64,000 bases of DNA from Bifidobacterium olomucense. Lineage in GTDB: Bacteria; Actinomycetota; Actinomycetes; Actinomycetales; Bifidobacteriaceae. The notes beneath the pieces are model-generated. The model made no database searches and was not told the origin of the DNA. It saw only the letters and a list, made by a program, of their open reading frames with translations. A program made the position numbers and the translations under genes. The stretch spans positions 310,001-374,000 of the forward strand of contig NZ_JAAIIG010000002.1 of assembly GCF_012932375.1 (NCBI RefSeq), in the 5' to 3' direction. This document shows, in pieces, positions 34,747-44,327 of the stretch. Each line of letters begins with the position of its first letter. Positions within the stretch are counted from its first letter, which is position 1.

Positions 34747-36045
34747 ATGAGCACAGCCCCAGTCCCGAAGTCGGTTTCGGACTTCATGCAGCACATCACC
34801 GAACTGTGCGGCACCGAACACGCCCGTTGGGCCGAGAATTTCAATGCCTGCTTCGCCAACACGCTGACCACCACCGTCCGTCGACACGACGACGGAACCA
34901 CGTTCCTGCTCACCGGCGACATCCCCGCCATGTGGCTGCGCGATTCGACCGCGCAGGTCCGTCCGTATCTGGTGCTGGCACAACACGATCCCGAGTTGGC
35001 GGACATGATCTGCGGACTGGTGCGCCGACAGTTCCGATACATCAACATCGACCCGTATGCGAACGCCTTCAACGAGGAGCCCAACGGCAATACCTGGGAC
35101 CCGCACGATCAGTCCAACTTCTCCAGCCCGTGGCTGTGGGAGCGCAAATACGAGGTGGACTCCCTGTGCTACCCGATTCAGCTCGCATGGCTGCTCTATG
35201 CCAACACCGGACGCACCGACCAGTTCGACGATGAATTCGTCTCCGGCGTGCGCAAGATCCTCGACGTCTTCGAAACCGAACAGGATCACTCAAAGTCGCC
35301 GTACTTCTTCATTCGTCAGACCGACCTGCCCACCGAAACGTTGGACAACGATGGCAAGGGCTCACCCGTCGCCGTCACCGGCATGACCTGGTCCGGATTC
35401 CGCCCCAGCGATGACGCCTGCACCTATCACTATCTGGTACCGGCGAACATGTTCGTCGTCGTGGTGATGGAGTACCTCGAACGCATCTTCGGAGAGGATC
35501 TCCTCAACGACCCCGCAATCGCGGAGCGCGCTGCAGCCCTGCGCTCGTCGGTGAAAAACGGCATCGAAACCTACGGCAAGACCACGAATCGCGCCGGCGA
35601 AACAATCTACGCCTTCGAGACCGACGGCCTGGGCAACTACAACATCATGGCGGACAGCAACGTTCCCGACCTGATGGCCGCACCCTACTTGGGCTACTGC
35701 GCCACGGACGACCCGGTGTATCTCGCCACGCGCCGCACGATACTCAGTGACGAAAACCCGTACTATTACGAGGGCAAATATCTCAAGGGCATCGGCTCGC
35801 CGCACACGCCGCCACGTTACGTCTGGCCGATCGCGCTGTCGATCGAGGCGATGACCAGCGCGAGCAAGGAATTCGAAGCCGAGACCCTTGACCGTCTCGT
35901 AGCCACGGACGCCGGCACGCATCTCATGCATGAAGGCATCGACGTGGATGATCCGACCAAATACACACGCGAATGGTTCAGCTGGTCGAACATGATGTTC
36001 TGCGAGCTGGTCATGGACTATTTCGACATTCGCGTGAAGCGCTGA
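34747..36045 (+). CDS. GH125 exo-alpha-1,6-mannosidase
   Basis: 432 residues, the usual size. GH125 enzymes are metal-independent inverting exo-alpha-1,6-mannosidases. The signature stretch FLLTGDIPAMWLRDSTAQVR (residues about 57-76) is followed by QFRYINIDPYANAFNEEPNG, WERKYEVDSLCYPIQLAW and the pre-C-terminal GSPHTPPRYVWPIALS. It would remove the 1,6-linked mannoses that the GH38 enzymes leave on N-glycan cores. The start at 34747 lacks a strong ribosome site. An operator-like site lies 75 bases upstream. The next gene is the mannose isomerase in the same direction. Confidence 0.92.
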   Translation: MSTAPVPKSVSDFMQHITELCGTEHARWAENFNACFANTLTTTVRRHDDGTTFLLTGDIPAMWLRDSTAQVRPYLVLAQHDPELADMICGLVRRQFRYINIDPYANAFNEEPNGNTWDPHDQSNFSSPWLWERKYEVDSLCYPIQLAWLLYANTGRTDQFDDEFVSGVRKILDVFETEQDHSKSPYFFIRQTDLPTETLDNDGKGSPVAVTGMTWSGFRPSDDACTYHYLVPANMFVVVVMEYLERIFGEDLLNDPAIAERAAALRSSVKNGIETYGKTTNRAGETIYAFETDGLGNYNIMADSNVPDLMAAPYLGYCATDDPVYLATRRTILSDENPYYYEGKYLKGIGSPHTPPRYVWPIALSIEAMTSASKEFEAETLDRLVATDAGTHLMHEGIDVDDPTKYTREWFSWSNMMFCELVMDYFDIRVKR

Positions 36046-36222
36046 TGACCTTTCCATCCACGGACGAACAGTGGGATGTGCAATGCGTCACAGCCCATAT
36101 TCCGTGCTTGAAAAATACCCAAGCCGTGGAATACTAGACCACGGATGGAGTGCGTGCGGTCACGTTCCACAACGAATCACACGCACGACGTATCTCTCCC
36201 AAGGAAGGAAGGAATCCAACCA

Positions 36223-37455
36223 ATGACCAATCCCAAGTATTCTCTCGGCACCGAAGCCAACCGCATTTTCATGGCCTCCGAGACCTATGAGCTGTTGAAG
36301 TTCGGCACCGGATTCCCCGCCCCGAACGGCGGTTCCGGTTGGCTGAACGGGGACGGTTCGCTGGATCCGTCCCAAGGCGTGCAGACTTGGATCACCTGCC
36401 GCATGGCTCACGTGTATTCCATCGGAGCGCTGCTTGGCTACCCCGGCGCCGGCGAACTGGTCGACAAGGCGCTCAATGGCCTGACCGGCATTCTGCACGA
36501 TGACGAGCATGGCGGTTGGTATCCGCAGATCAACGAGGACGGCTCCCCCACCCCGGACAAGATCTGCTACACCCACGCCTTTGTGATTCTCGCAGCATCC
36601 TCCGCGCTGTTGGCCGGGCGTCCCGGAGCCAAGGAGCTGCTGGACGAGGCTCTGAAGACCTTCAACGAGCGTTTCTGGGATGACGAGACCGGTCTTGCCG
36701 TCGACACATGGAACACCGAATTCACCAAGCTGGATCCATATCGCGGCCTCAACGCCAACATGCACACCACCGAGGCCTTCCTCGCCGTGGCGGATGCCAC
36801 CGGAGACAACACCTACCGCGTACGTGCCGGCCGCATCATCGATCATGTCATCGGCTGGGCGAAGAACAACGAATGGCGCATCCCCGAGCACTTCAACTCC
36901 GACTGGTCCATCAACCTTGAGTTCAACGCCGACAAGAAGGATGACCAGTTCAAGCCGTACGGCGCCACCCCCGGCCACGGCATCGAATGGGCTCGCCTGA
37001 TCACCCAGTGGGCGCTGAGCTCCTTCGCCAACGCTGAAGGCGCAGAGCCATACATCGAGGCCGCCGAGCTGCTGTTCGCCCGTGCCGTGGCCGATGGCTG
37101 GAACGCCGATGGCACCGTGGGCTTGGCCTACACCACCGACTGGTCCGGCAAGCCTGTGGTCACCGACCGCATGCACTGGACGCTTGCCGAAGGCTTGAAC
37201 ACCTCGGCGACGCTGTACGCGGCCACCGGCAAGGAGGAGTACGCCAACTGGTACGCCACCTTCGCCGAATACGTGGATGAGCATCTCATCGACCATGAGG
37301 GCGGCTCTTGGTTCCACCAGCTCGACAAGGACAACAAGGTGATCGGCACGGTATGGCCGGGCAAGTCCGACCTGTACCACGCCTTCCAGTCCACGCTCAT
37401 CCCGTTCCTCGATCCGGCTGTTTCCGTCGCGACGGCCGTCAAGAACGCTGAGTGA
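36223..37455 (+). CDS. AGE-family mannose isomerase
   Basis: 410 residues. The acylglucosamine-2-epimerase fold is an (alpha/alpha)6 barrel; the sequence shows GWYPQINEDGSPTPDKICYT, YTHAFVILAASSAL, RGLNANMHTTEAFLAV, ATPGHGIEWARLITQW and KSDLYHAFQ with several conserved histidines. Within the family, the layout is closer to mannose/glucose isomerases such as YihS-type enzymes than to GlcNAc epimerase. In this island the likely job is mannose to fructose, which then goes to fructokinase. AAGGAAGGAAGG precedes the ATG. A bidirectional hairpin follows. Confidence 0.82.
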   Translation: MTNPKYSLGTEANRIFMASETYELLKFGTGFPAPNGGSGWLNGDGSLDPSQGVQTWITCRMAHVYSIGALLGYPGAGELVDKALNGLTGILHDDEHGGWYPQINEDGSPTPDKICYTHAFVILAASSALLAGRPGAKELLDEALKTFNERFWDDETGLAVDTWNTEFTKLDPYRGLNANMHTTEAFLAVADATGDNTYRVRAGRIIDHVIGWAKNNEWRIPEHFNSDWSINLEFNADKKDDQFKPYGATPGHGIEWARLITQWALSSFANAEGAEPYIEAAELLFARAVADGWNADGTVGLAYTTDWSGKPVVTDRMHWTLAEGLNTSATLYAATGKEEYANWYATFAEYVDEHLIDHEGGSWFHQLDKDNKVIGTVWPGKSDLYHAFQSTLIPFLDPAVSVATAVKNAE

Positions 37456-37491
37456 TACGAATTTCAGAGCGACGCTCTTTGAGCAAAAGAT

Positions 37492-37532
37492 AAGGGCCGC
37501 AACTCCTACCTATTGTTGGAGTTGCGGCCCTT
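37492..37532. terminator. Bidirectional terminator between the isomerase and lacI
   Basis: AAGGGCCGCAACTCC (37492-37506) pairs with GGAGTTGCGGCCCTT (37518-37532). Fifteen perfect base pairs, between convergent genes. Confidence 0.8.
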
Positions 37533-37553
37533 GCCGTACATAGCGCCGTAAGG

Positions 37554-38669
37554 CTAGTTGATGCTTCGCGCAGTACTGTCGCGCACCACCAAGCTCGGCG
37601 TGAGAATCTTGCGATTGCCTGAGACTTTGTCCCCCGCGAACATCTTAAGCAACAGTTTGGCGACTTTGGCACCGTATTCGCTGGCGTCACGATGCACAGA
37701 AGTGATTGAAGGGTAGGCGGCTTCGCATACGAAGCTGTCCTCGAAGCTCACGATCGCCGGCAGGTTGAACGGGTAACGTGGCCCCGACAATTCCCCGACG
37801 CCTTGCACAGTCCGTTCATAGTTGTCCAGCACATACCATTCGGTGATGGAGTGCAGACTCGCCGCCGCCAGCGTCTCGCTTTCGTAGATGAACGCCGTGG
37901 GCGGATTCGACGACTGCAGCAGGGCCAAGGTCTGTTCGCTGGCTCGTTCCGCATCAAAATCCGTATATTCCACGTAGATGGATTCAAGGCCGTTCTTGAC
38001 TGCGAATTCACGGAAGGCCGCCTCACGGCCACGCGAATAGTCCAGCGTGGGATCGCCGGAAAGATAGGCTATGCGGCGATGCCCCATGGAACGCAGATGG
38101 TCAAGAATCGTATCCATCGTTTTGGAATCGTCGATGGACAGCGAAGGTATCAGATTGTTCGGGTCAGGACCGCCGGCAAGCACCGCAGGCATGCCCATTG
38201 ACGTCAGCAGTTCGGGACGGGGATCATCCGTGCGCAGGTCGACCAGGATCACACCGTCCACACGCTTGCGTGCAGACCAATCACGATACACCGCAGCCTC
38301 TTCTCTGGCGGAAGAGCACGGCCGGTACAGCAGACCGTAGCCTTTACGGCTCAGCGAAGCCTGTACACCAGCCATGAAATGCAGCATGAACGCTTCCTCG
38401 TTCAATCCCTGCTTGAATCGGGCCGGGGCAAAGCCCACGGTCATCGTTTTCGAGGAGCCCAGCGCCTGAGCGGCGTAGACCGGCGTCCAGCCGAGTTTGG
38501 CGGCCGCCTCCTTGACTCGCCGCTTGGTTTCGGCCGAAACGCCAGGTCGATCGTTGATGGCGAATGATACCGCAGTCTGCGATATGCCCAATTCATCGGC
38601 GATATCCTTCAGGCTGACGCGCGTAGTCCCTGCACCGGAGGTTTGGGAGGGCTCCTTCGAAGACTTCAT
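37554..38669 (-). CDS. LacI-family transcriptional regulator of the mannoside island
   Basis: 371 residues. The N-terminal helix-turn-helix (about residues 18-50) reads VSLKDIADELGISQTAVSFA, followed by the hinge and GWTPVYAAQALGS. The periplasmic-binding-like domain then shows VDGVILVDLRTDDPRP, MPAVLAGGPDPNN, HRRIAYLSGDPTLDYSRGR, and ends in SVHRDASEYGAKVAKLLL. It sits between mannosidase genes and is preceded by a copy of ACTAAA-N4-TTTAGT (38826-38841), the same motif as upstream of GH125, the transporter operon and the first GH38. It is therefore the likely repressor of the island and of itself. The ATG at 38669 has an AGGAG ribosome site. Confidence 0.9.
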   Translation of the reverse strand: MKSSKEPSQTSGAGTTRVSLKDIADELGISQTAVSFAINDRPGVSAETKRRVKEAAAKLGWTPVYAAQALGSSKTMTVGFAPARFKQGLNEEAFMLHFMAGVQASLSRKGYGLLYRPCSSAREEAAVYRDWSARKRVDGVILVDLRTDDPRPELLTSMGMPAVLAGGPDPNNLIPSLSIDDSKTMDTILDHLRSMGHRRIAYLSGDPTLDYSRGREAAFREFAVKNGLESIYVEYTDFDAERASEQTLALLQSSNPPTAFIYESETLAAASLHSITEWYVLDNYERTVQGVGELSGPRYPFNLPAIVSFEDSFVCEAAYPSITSVHRDASEYGAKVAKLLLKMFAGDKVSGNRKILTPSLVVRDSTARSIN

Positions 38670-38825
38670 CGTCCACTCCTGTCTTTGGTAGGGGTCAGCA
38701 TGACCAACCTGTCGCACCACTGTTATTACGGCTGCACGCACTGCGATCTGACGATGCGACCAACAACCATGGCTGCCCCGTTCGCATCGTTGAATACGGT
38801 TTACCAGCAGTATACCGAACGGCAA

Positions 38826-38841
38826 ACTAAACTAATTTAGT
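38826..38841. promoter_or_regulatory. LacI-type operator upstream of lacI
   Basis: ACTAAACTAATTTAGT: arms ACTAAA and TTTAGT around CTAA, about 157 bases upstream of the lacI start and just past the GH3 stop. This fits autoregulation. Confidence 0.7.
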
Positions 38842-38850
38842 TCATCCCAT

Positions 38851-41076
38851 TCAGCGTCGTACAGTCACGGCAGCACAGTCAGCCTGATCCAACACGGAGA
38901 AGCTCACACGCACCTCGCCATCCCCGCAATCAGCCAGATGCTCCACAGGCACAGTGAAGCATGCTTCGCAATGCTCGCTCGGCATTAAATCGAGATACGT
39001 GGAATCGACCAGCATCGACAGTCGCGGAATACGATGTCCACCGGTGCAATGGGCAAACAGGTTCAATGCACCCTGTGCCTTACGCTCACCGGCTTGAATA
39101 TCCGCAACAACCATAACCGCATCGCGCTGCGCCCAAGCCCGGACATCAGTAACCGTCACACCGTCCAGCGCACCCTTGCCATAGCCAAAAGCGCACAATA
39201 CCGGTTCGACGGCGTCTTTATAGACGTGAGCGGCGCTTTGCCGGTCGTTATAGCGAACCGGAACAGCTCCGGCGAATGCGGGCAACGTGACCGGCAACCG
39301 TCCAGGCATCGTCGCACCGGCAACAAGGGCATCGGCAACCACCTGCGGCCCGAACTGACCGGCATAGCCAGCCCAGACCGTCATGGCGGACAATGCCTTG
39401 ACACGAGTCAGCACATGCGCACGTCCGCATACCGCTACGGATATGATCGGCGCATCGGTCAAGGTACGAATCTCGTCGAGCATCGTATCCTGACGCCACG
39501 GCAGACTGATATCAGCCAGATCAACGCCTTCGCCACAGGTTGCGCCATATTCGGCCACAGCCTTTGCCGCACCGTTGTTGTCGAACTCGCTATCGTAGCT
39601 GCGCTCGCTGGTGCCGCCGCAGACGAATACCACCGTTGCCGCCTTATTCCAGATTTCCGACGCCAGATCCGAGGGTGAGGCGGCAAGATGCACCCGCTGC
39701 GCTCCAAGCCGATCACGCAGTTCTCGATAGATGCTTGAACGTTCCTCCGGACGCACCGGTGCGGTGTAGTCACCCACGAAACAATCGAAATCATCCGCGA
39801 AAGGTCCTGCGACGACAACATCGCCGGCGATGCCGTCGAGCGGAGCCGCAGCCGTCCCAGTCTCACGGTTGTCGCTCAGCAATGTCACGGTTTCACGCGC
39901 GATGCTGCGGGCGTGTTCACGTCCTTCCTGCAATGCGTATTCGATCTGTCCGGTCTGCGGCACTGGTATATCGGCAAGGTTCTTGCCTTCTTCCGGCAGC
40001 AGACCGAATCGCGATTTGAGTTCGAGCACACGACGCAACGACGCATCGACCGCGTTGGCTACAGCTTCGTCATCGGCATATTCCACAAGATGAGTGAAGC
40101 CTTCGTCCCATAGTGATACGTCAACACCTGCAAGCAGCGCGGCACGACCAGCGGCCGGAATGGAGCCGGTCATGCCTTCGAGACGGTCCACGGCCACACC
40201 GTCGGCCATCACGATGCCGTCAAAGCCAAGAGTTTCTCTCAGATAGTCTTTGAGCAACCACGGGTTGGCACAGCAAGGTACTGAATCGATGTCGTTGTAG
40301 GCGGCCATGAAGCCCCAAGCGCCGGCCTTGGCGCCGGCCGCAACCGGTGCCAGATGAATCTCATGCAGATCATGTTCGCCGAGCACCGCGGATTGTCCGT
40401 TGCGTCCTCCGACCGCCTCGCCTTGCGCGGCGAGATGCTTGAGCACCACGGCCACTCCCCCGTTGCCGACCTTGGAGCGATTGTCGCCTTGCATGCCCAA
40501 TACGATGGCCTCGCACAGGCGAGATGCCATCAGCGGGTCTTCACCAAAGCATTCCTCGCAACGTCCCCATCGTGGGTCACGGGCAATGTCCAGCCCGGAA
40601 ACCAATGCGATATGGATGCCGCTGGCCGCCAATTCCGCAGCGACAGCCGCTTCGGCTTCTCGCACGGCTTGCGGGTCAAAGGTCGCGCCAAGTGCAAGAT
40701 TCGTCGGCAACACGGTGCCGCCCAGTGCCTGATGGCCGTGCGGCGCCTCTTCACTGAGCAGCACGCCGATGCCATGACTGCCTCGTTCCAGCACGGTCTG
40801 CTGGATCAGGTTCACCGCTTCCGCTCGTTCTTCAGGACGAATGCCGTTGCCCCAATGCTGGCCCGACCAGGGGTCAGCACGCAACAGTCCGTACAAGAGA
40901 CCGAGCCCACCCCAACGATCGATTTCGCGTTTGAGTTCATCAGTGGCAATAAGCCGACCGGCTGAATCTCGGGTCACTGTTTTCCAGCCGAGCAGCCGCT
41001 GATTGAGCTGTCCGACCTTTTCGGTGAAACTCATCTGTGCGATGATGCGTTCAATGCTCTGCTGGCTGCTGGCCAT
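38851..41076 (-). CDS. GH3 beta-glycosidase
   Basis: 741 residues. The first GH3 domain has EKVGQLNQRLLGW, GIGVLLSEEAPHGHQ, RDPRWGRCEECFGEDP, and the nucleophile Asp in GFDGIVMADGVAVDR. The (alpha/beta)6 domain follows, with DVVVAGPFADDFDCFVGDYT, and the end is a fibronectin-III-like domain (about 610-741). The family contains beta-glucosidases, xylosidases and N-acetylglucosaminidases; the substrate here is not clear, but the surroundings suggest a plant or host glycan part. It is read towards lacI. The preceding terminator at 41154 suggests its own transcript; no operator was seen before it. Confidence 0.85.
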   Translation of the reverse strand: MASSQQSIERIIAQMSFTEKVGQLNQRLLGWKTVTRDSAGRLIATDELKREIDRWGGLGLLYGLLRADPWSGQHWGNGIRPEERAEAVNLIQQTVLERGSHGIGVLLSEEAPHGHQALGGTVLPTNLALGATFDPQAVREAEAAVAAELAASGIHIALVSGLDIARDPRWGRCEECFGEDPLMASRLCEAIVLGMQGDNRSKVGNGGVAVVLKHLAAQGEAVGGRNGQSAVLGEHDLHEIHLAPVAAGAKAGAWGFMAAYNDIDSVPCCANPWLLKDYLRETLGFDGIVMADGVAVDRLEGMTGSIPAAGRAALLAGVDVSLWDEGFTHLVEYADDEAVANAVDASLRRVLELKSRFGLLPEEGKNLADIPVPQTGQIEYALQEGREHARSIARETVTLLSDNRETGTAAAPLDGIAGDVVVAGPFADDFDCFVGDYTAPVRPEERSSIYRELRDRLGAQRVHLAASPSDLASEIWNKAATVVFVCGGTSERSYDSEFDNNGAAKAVAEYGATCGEGVDLADISLPWRQDTMLDEIRTLTDAPIISVAVCGRAHVLTRVKALSAMTVWAGYAGQFGPQVVADALVAGATMPGRLPVTLPAFAGAVPVRYNDRQSAAHVYKDAVEPVLCAFGYGKGALDGVTVTDVRAWAQRDAVMVVADIQAGERKAQGALNLFAHCTGGHRIPRLSMLVDSTYLDLMPSEHCEACFTVPVEHLADCGDGEVRVSFSVLDQADCAAVTVRR

Positions 41077-41153
41077 ATTGTTCTACCTCGCTGTAGTGCT
41101 GATTTCCCTGATAATGAGGTGAAAGGGAATAAGAAGAAATGAATTATCAATGA

Positions 41154-41194
41154 TAAAACCGGTCGCGGGGACTGCGATAAGTCCCGCAACCGGT
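41154..41194 (-). terminator. Terminator of the transporter operon
   Basis: ACCGGTTGCGGGAC and GTCCCCGCGACCGGT form a near-perfect stem on the minus strand, followed by TTTTATC. It sits just past the GH5_18 stop. Confidence 0.8.
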
Positions 41195-41201
41195 GATTCA
41201 A

Positions 41202-42479
41202 TCAGTCGACGGATTCGAACGCGGGGTCAGAGACCGCCGAATAGAACCGTGCCTGATACGGAGCCGTGTCTCGGTGGATCTCGTCGATGCCGCGGCGTCG
41301 CAGTTCGTCTGCATCGGAGGCGACGGTGGAGGTGACGATGGTCGGCCGTCTGCCGGCGACTTCGAGTTTCATCCACAGGTCGCATAGCGAGCCTCCCGGG
41401 CCCAGCGAGCCACGGTGGACCGGGTTGCCGGTGTCGTCCACGTCAACGACCACTGCCACGGACTTGGCGTCTGCAGGCTTCATATCGCGATACTGCTTGG
41501 CCAGTTCGCCGAATTCGCGTCCGATGGGCTTCAGATTGCCGTGCTCGTCGAACAAACCGAGCGAATATTCCAGCTGGGGGAAGTCCGCCAGCGTAGACGG
41601 CACATCATGCGAGCACCACCACGTGATGCCCCACAGATTCGGGCAGTCAAGCGCCTTGGTCACGGCGCGACGGCAGAATTCCGGCGTATCTTCGGTAGCG
41701 AGCACGTTCTCGGGTGCGCCCACCTCTTGCAGCCATACCGGACGGTCCGCCGGACCGAACGCCTTCGCCAGCTCGGCCAGATACAGCGCATACGAATAGC
41801 ATTCTTCGCTTTTGTCGCCATAGCCCTGGCCGATGCCGTTGAACACCCACGAGTGGATGGTGGTCAGATCGCCTTTGGTGGCGGACTGCACCGGCGTGAA
41901 CGGGTGACCGTCGATGAACCAAGTGCCGTCGTTGACGCTGTAGAGCGAAAGCGCATCGCCGCGCTTGGCGGCCGGCAGCAGCGTGTCCAGCCATGCGTCG
42001 ATCTGCTCGCTGGTAGCCGTCATCTTGGTCGGATGCGGACGATCAGAAAGCTGATTGACCTCATTGCCCAGCGTGAGCCCCTTGAAAGCATCCTCCTTGG
42101 AGAGCTCATCGGCCACAACCGTGATCAGCTCACGCTCGGAGGCCACAGCGTCCGGGTCGGTGAACATGTTGCCTTTATGCCAAGTAACCAGCCAAGAAGG
42201 AAGGAAATCAAAGCTGGACAGGTGCCCTTGGAACACATCCACATATGCATCCAGTCCATGCTCTCCGGCCATGTGCACCATGCGGCGTACATCGTCGACA
42301 CCCTTCATATTGATCCAGGTGCGGTTCGGCTGCAGATACGGCCAGATCGGGAAGATGCGAACATGATCCATACCGAGGTCAGCGATCTGCTTGAGATCGT
42401 TGTCGATGCTCGACCAATCAGGATTCAGCCACGAATGGAACCAGCCATGTGAAGGCGTATAGTCAACGCCGAATTTCAT
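41202..42479 (-). CDS. GH5_18 beta-mannosidase (Man-beta-1,4-GlcNAc)
   Basis: 425 residues. A (beta/alpha)8 barrel with the two clan A glutamates: acid/base in GLTLGNEVNQLSD (E140) and nucleophile in RPVWLQEVGAPE (E252). The start MKFGVDYTPSHGWFHSWLNP and LGMDHVRIFPIWPYLQPN match subfamily 18 as I know it in B. longum, where it acts on the Man-beta-1,4-GlcNAc disaccharide left from N-glycan cores; assignment to this subfamily is from memory. It is the last gene of the ABC transporter operon, which argues that the transported glycan is its substrate or its precursor. A terminator follows. Confidence 0.82.
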   Translation of the reverse strand: MKFGVDYTPSHGWFHSWLNPDWSSIDNDLKQIADLGMDHVRIFPIWPYLQPNRTWINMKGVDDVRRMVHMAGEHGLDAYVDVFQGHLSSFDFLPSWLVTWHKGNMFTDPDAVASERELITVVADELSKEDAFKGLTLGNEVNQLSDRPHPTKMTATSEQIDAWLDTLLPAAKRGDALSLYSVNDGTWFIDGHPFTPVQSATKGDLTTIHSWVFNGIGQGYGDKSEECYSYALYLAELAKAFGPADRPVWLQEVGAPENVLATEDTPEFCRRAVTKALDCPNLWGITWWCSHDVPSTLADFPQLEYSLGLFDEHGNLKPIGREFGELAKQYRDMKPADAKSVAVVVDVDDTGNPVHRGSLGPGGSLCDLWMKLEVAGRRPTIVTSTVASDADELRRRGIDEIHRDTAPYQARFYSAVSDPAFESVD

Positions 42480-42501
42480 AGTATTGTCCTTTCGCGAGCG
42501 A

Positions 42502-43359
42502 TCAGCCCTTCAAACCACCTTGTTCCAGACCGCGGAAGAAGTAGCGCTGGAAGCAGCAGAAGAACACGATGATCGGGATAAGAGAGACAAGCGCACCAGC
42601 TGCAATAAGTCGCGGATCCTGGATGAACATGCCCTTCAGTCGGTTCATGCCCAAGGTCAGGGTGTATTTGCTCTCATCGGAAATTGCGATCAATGGCCAG
42701 AGGAAGTCATTCCACGCACCCACGAAGGCAAAAATGCCCACAACAGTCATAGTGCCCTTGACCTGAGGAACGCAGATATGGAAGAAACGTTGCCACAGGT
42801 TTGCTCCATCCACCATAGCTGCCTCTTCGAGTTCCATTGGGATTGACTTGAACGCATTGGTCATCAACAAAATGTTGATGGCACCACACAGACCAGGAAG
42901 AGCCACTGCCAGCAGTGTGTTCTGCAGGTTCAGCTGACGAATGATAAGGAACTGAGAAATCATCACGCCTTCGATCGGGATGACCATGGTGCCCATGAAC
43001 AGAGCGAACACGAATCCGCGACCACGCCACTTCAAACGACCCAGTGCATATCCGGCCATCGTGGAGAAGATGACATTTCCCGCGATGGAGATGACGCAGA
43101 CGATCAAGGTGTTCAGCATATAGTGGAACACCGGTACCTGACGGAATACGCTCAGATAGTTGTCAATAGTCGGAGTCTTGGGAAACAGATAAGGCGGCAC
43201 CGCGTAGACGTTGTCTCCCTTGCCCTTGAATGACAGAGACAGCTCCCAGACGAATGGTCCGACCAGCAACAGGAACATGAGCAGCAGGATCACGTACTGG
43301 ACGACTTTACCGACAGTTACTTTCCTATGCCGGTTTGGCTTGACGATATCCGCGGACAT
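42502..43359 (-). CDS. Sugar ABC transporter permease (MalG type)
   Basis: 285 residues with six predicted membrane helices. It has the inner-membrane permease signature with the EAA loop, MELEEAAMVDGANLWQRFFH near residue 175, which docks onto the ATPase. The N-terminal helix and the following periplasmic stretch with YLFPKTPTIDNYLSVF are typical of MalG-type proteins. The stop of the preceding permease overlaps its start by one base. No ATP-binding subunit is in the operon, so it probably uses a shared MsmK-like ATPase encoded elsewhere. Confidence 0.92.
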   Translation of the reverse strand: MSADIVKPNRHRKVTVGKVVQYVILLLMFLLLVGPFVWELSLSFKGKGDNVYAVPPYLFPKTPTIDNYLSVFRQVPVFHYMLNTLIVCVISIAGNVIFSTMAGYALGRLKWRGRGFVFALFMGTMVIPIEGVMISQFLIIRQLNLQNTLLAVALPGLCGAINILLMTNAFKSIPMELEEAAMVDGANLWQRFFHICVPQVKGTMTVVGIFAFVGAWNDFLWPLIAISDESKYTLTLGMNRLKGMFIQDPRLIAAGALVSLIPIIVFFCCFQRYFFRGLEQGGLKG

Positions 43360-44327
43360 CAGTCCTCACCTCGCTTCTGGATGATCTGCTGAACAATGAG
43401 CAGGGTGCCCACGATAACGAGCACAACGATGGAGATGGCGCTTGCATATCCGGTGCGGGCCTGAATGCCCGTGCCTTCCCTCTTGATCAACATGGACATT
43501 GTCATATCCATACCGCCAGGACCGGCAGAACCGTTGGTCAACACGTAGATTTCGTTGAAGACTCGGAATGCGGCAATGGTGGAAAGCATCATGATGAGCA
43601 TCATGGTGGAACGCACACCGGGCATGGTCACGGAAATGAACTGGCGGACAGGGCCGGCACCATCAAGAGCGGCCGCCTCGTACAATGATTCGTCGATATT
43701 GGCGAGCGCTGTCAGATAGATAACCATGTAATAGCCAAGGCCAAGCCAGATCGTCACGAACATGGAGCTGAACAAGACGCCCCAACGATCAGTCAGGAAG
43801 GGAATCGGTTTGCTGATGATCTTCATGGCCTTGAGCAACGAATTCACCAAGCCCGCGGAATCCAACAGATTGGTCCAAATCATACCCACCACAACAGCGG
43901 ACATGACCACCGGCATATAGAAAGCCGTGCGGAAGAATCCCATGATCTTTGAGTTGCCTTTGACCAGATTGGCCAGAATCAACGGCAGGATAACCATGAA
44001 CGGCACCACGCAGATCACATACAAAGTGGAGTTCAGCAGCGCGGTAAGGAAGTACTCGTCATGGAACAGTTTGATGAAGTTGTCAAATCCGACGAACTTG
44101 CCCGGAACAAGCAACCTGGCGTCAGTGAAGGCAAGCCTGAACGTATTCAATGCCGCAAGTACGACGAACACGAACACAATCACAAATGCCGGAAGAACAA
44201 ACAGATACGGAGCAATAATAGTACCGAAGCTGCGGTGCGGCTTTTCGTGGGTGGCGTTCGTCAGTTCAGGCCGGCCGGAGGCCTTGCGAGCCTCCGGCCT
44301 GTCAGCGGCGTATGCCGTAGTGCTCAT
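43359..44327 (-). CDS. Sugar ABC transporter permease (MalF type)
   Basis: 322 residues with a cytoplasmic N-terminal tail and six membrane helices, beginning with PYLFVLPAFVIVFVFVVLAA. The EAA loop is ESLYEAAALDGAGPVRQFIS near residue 222. The start overlaps the end of the solute-binding protein gene by four bases (ATGA), so translation is coupled. Together with the second permease and the binding protein it forms an importer for a mannose-containing oligosaccharide, inferred from the operon. Confidence 0.92.
   Translation of the reverse strand: MSTTAYAADRPEARKASGRPELTNATHEKPHRSFGTIIAPYLFVLPAFVIVFVFVVLAALNTFRLAFTDARLLVPGKFVGFDNFIKLFHDEYFLTALLNSTLYVICVVPFMVILPLILANLVKGNSKIMGFFRTAFYMPVVMSAVVVGMIWTNLLDSAGLVNSLLKAMKIISKPIPFLTDRWGVLFSSMFVTIWLGLGYYMVIYLTALANIDESLYEAAALDGAGPVRQFISVTMPGVRSTMMLIMMLSTIAAFRVFNEIYVLTNGSAGPGGMDMTMSMLIKREGTGIQARTGYASAISIVVLVIVGTLLIVQQIIQKRGED

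Noticed and set aside
38851..41076. Assignment of the GH3 enzyme as N-acetylglucosaminidase
   Set aside because: The context is suggestive, but the motifs for that subgroup (KHFPG with His/Asp dyad) are not present and the two-domain layout fits glucosidase types as well, so I left it as a general GH3.
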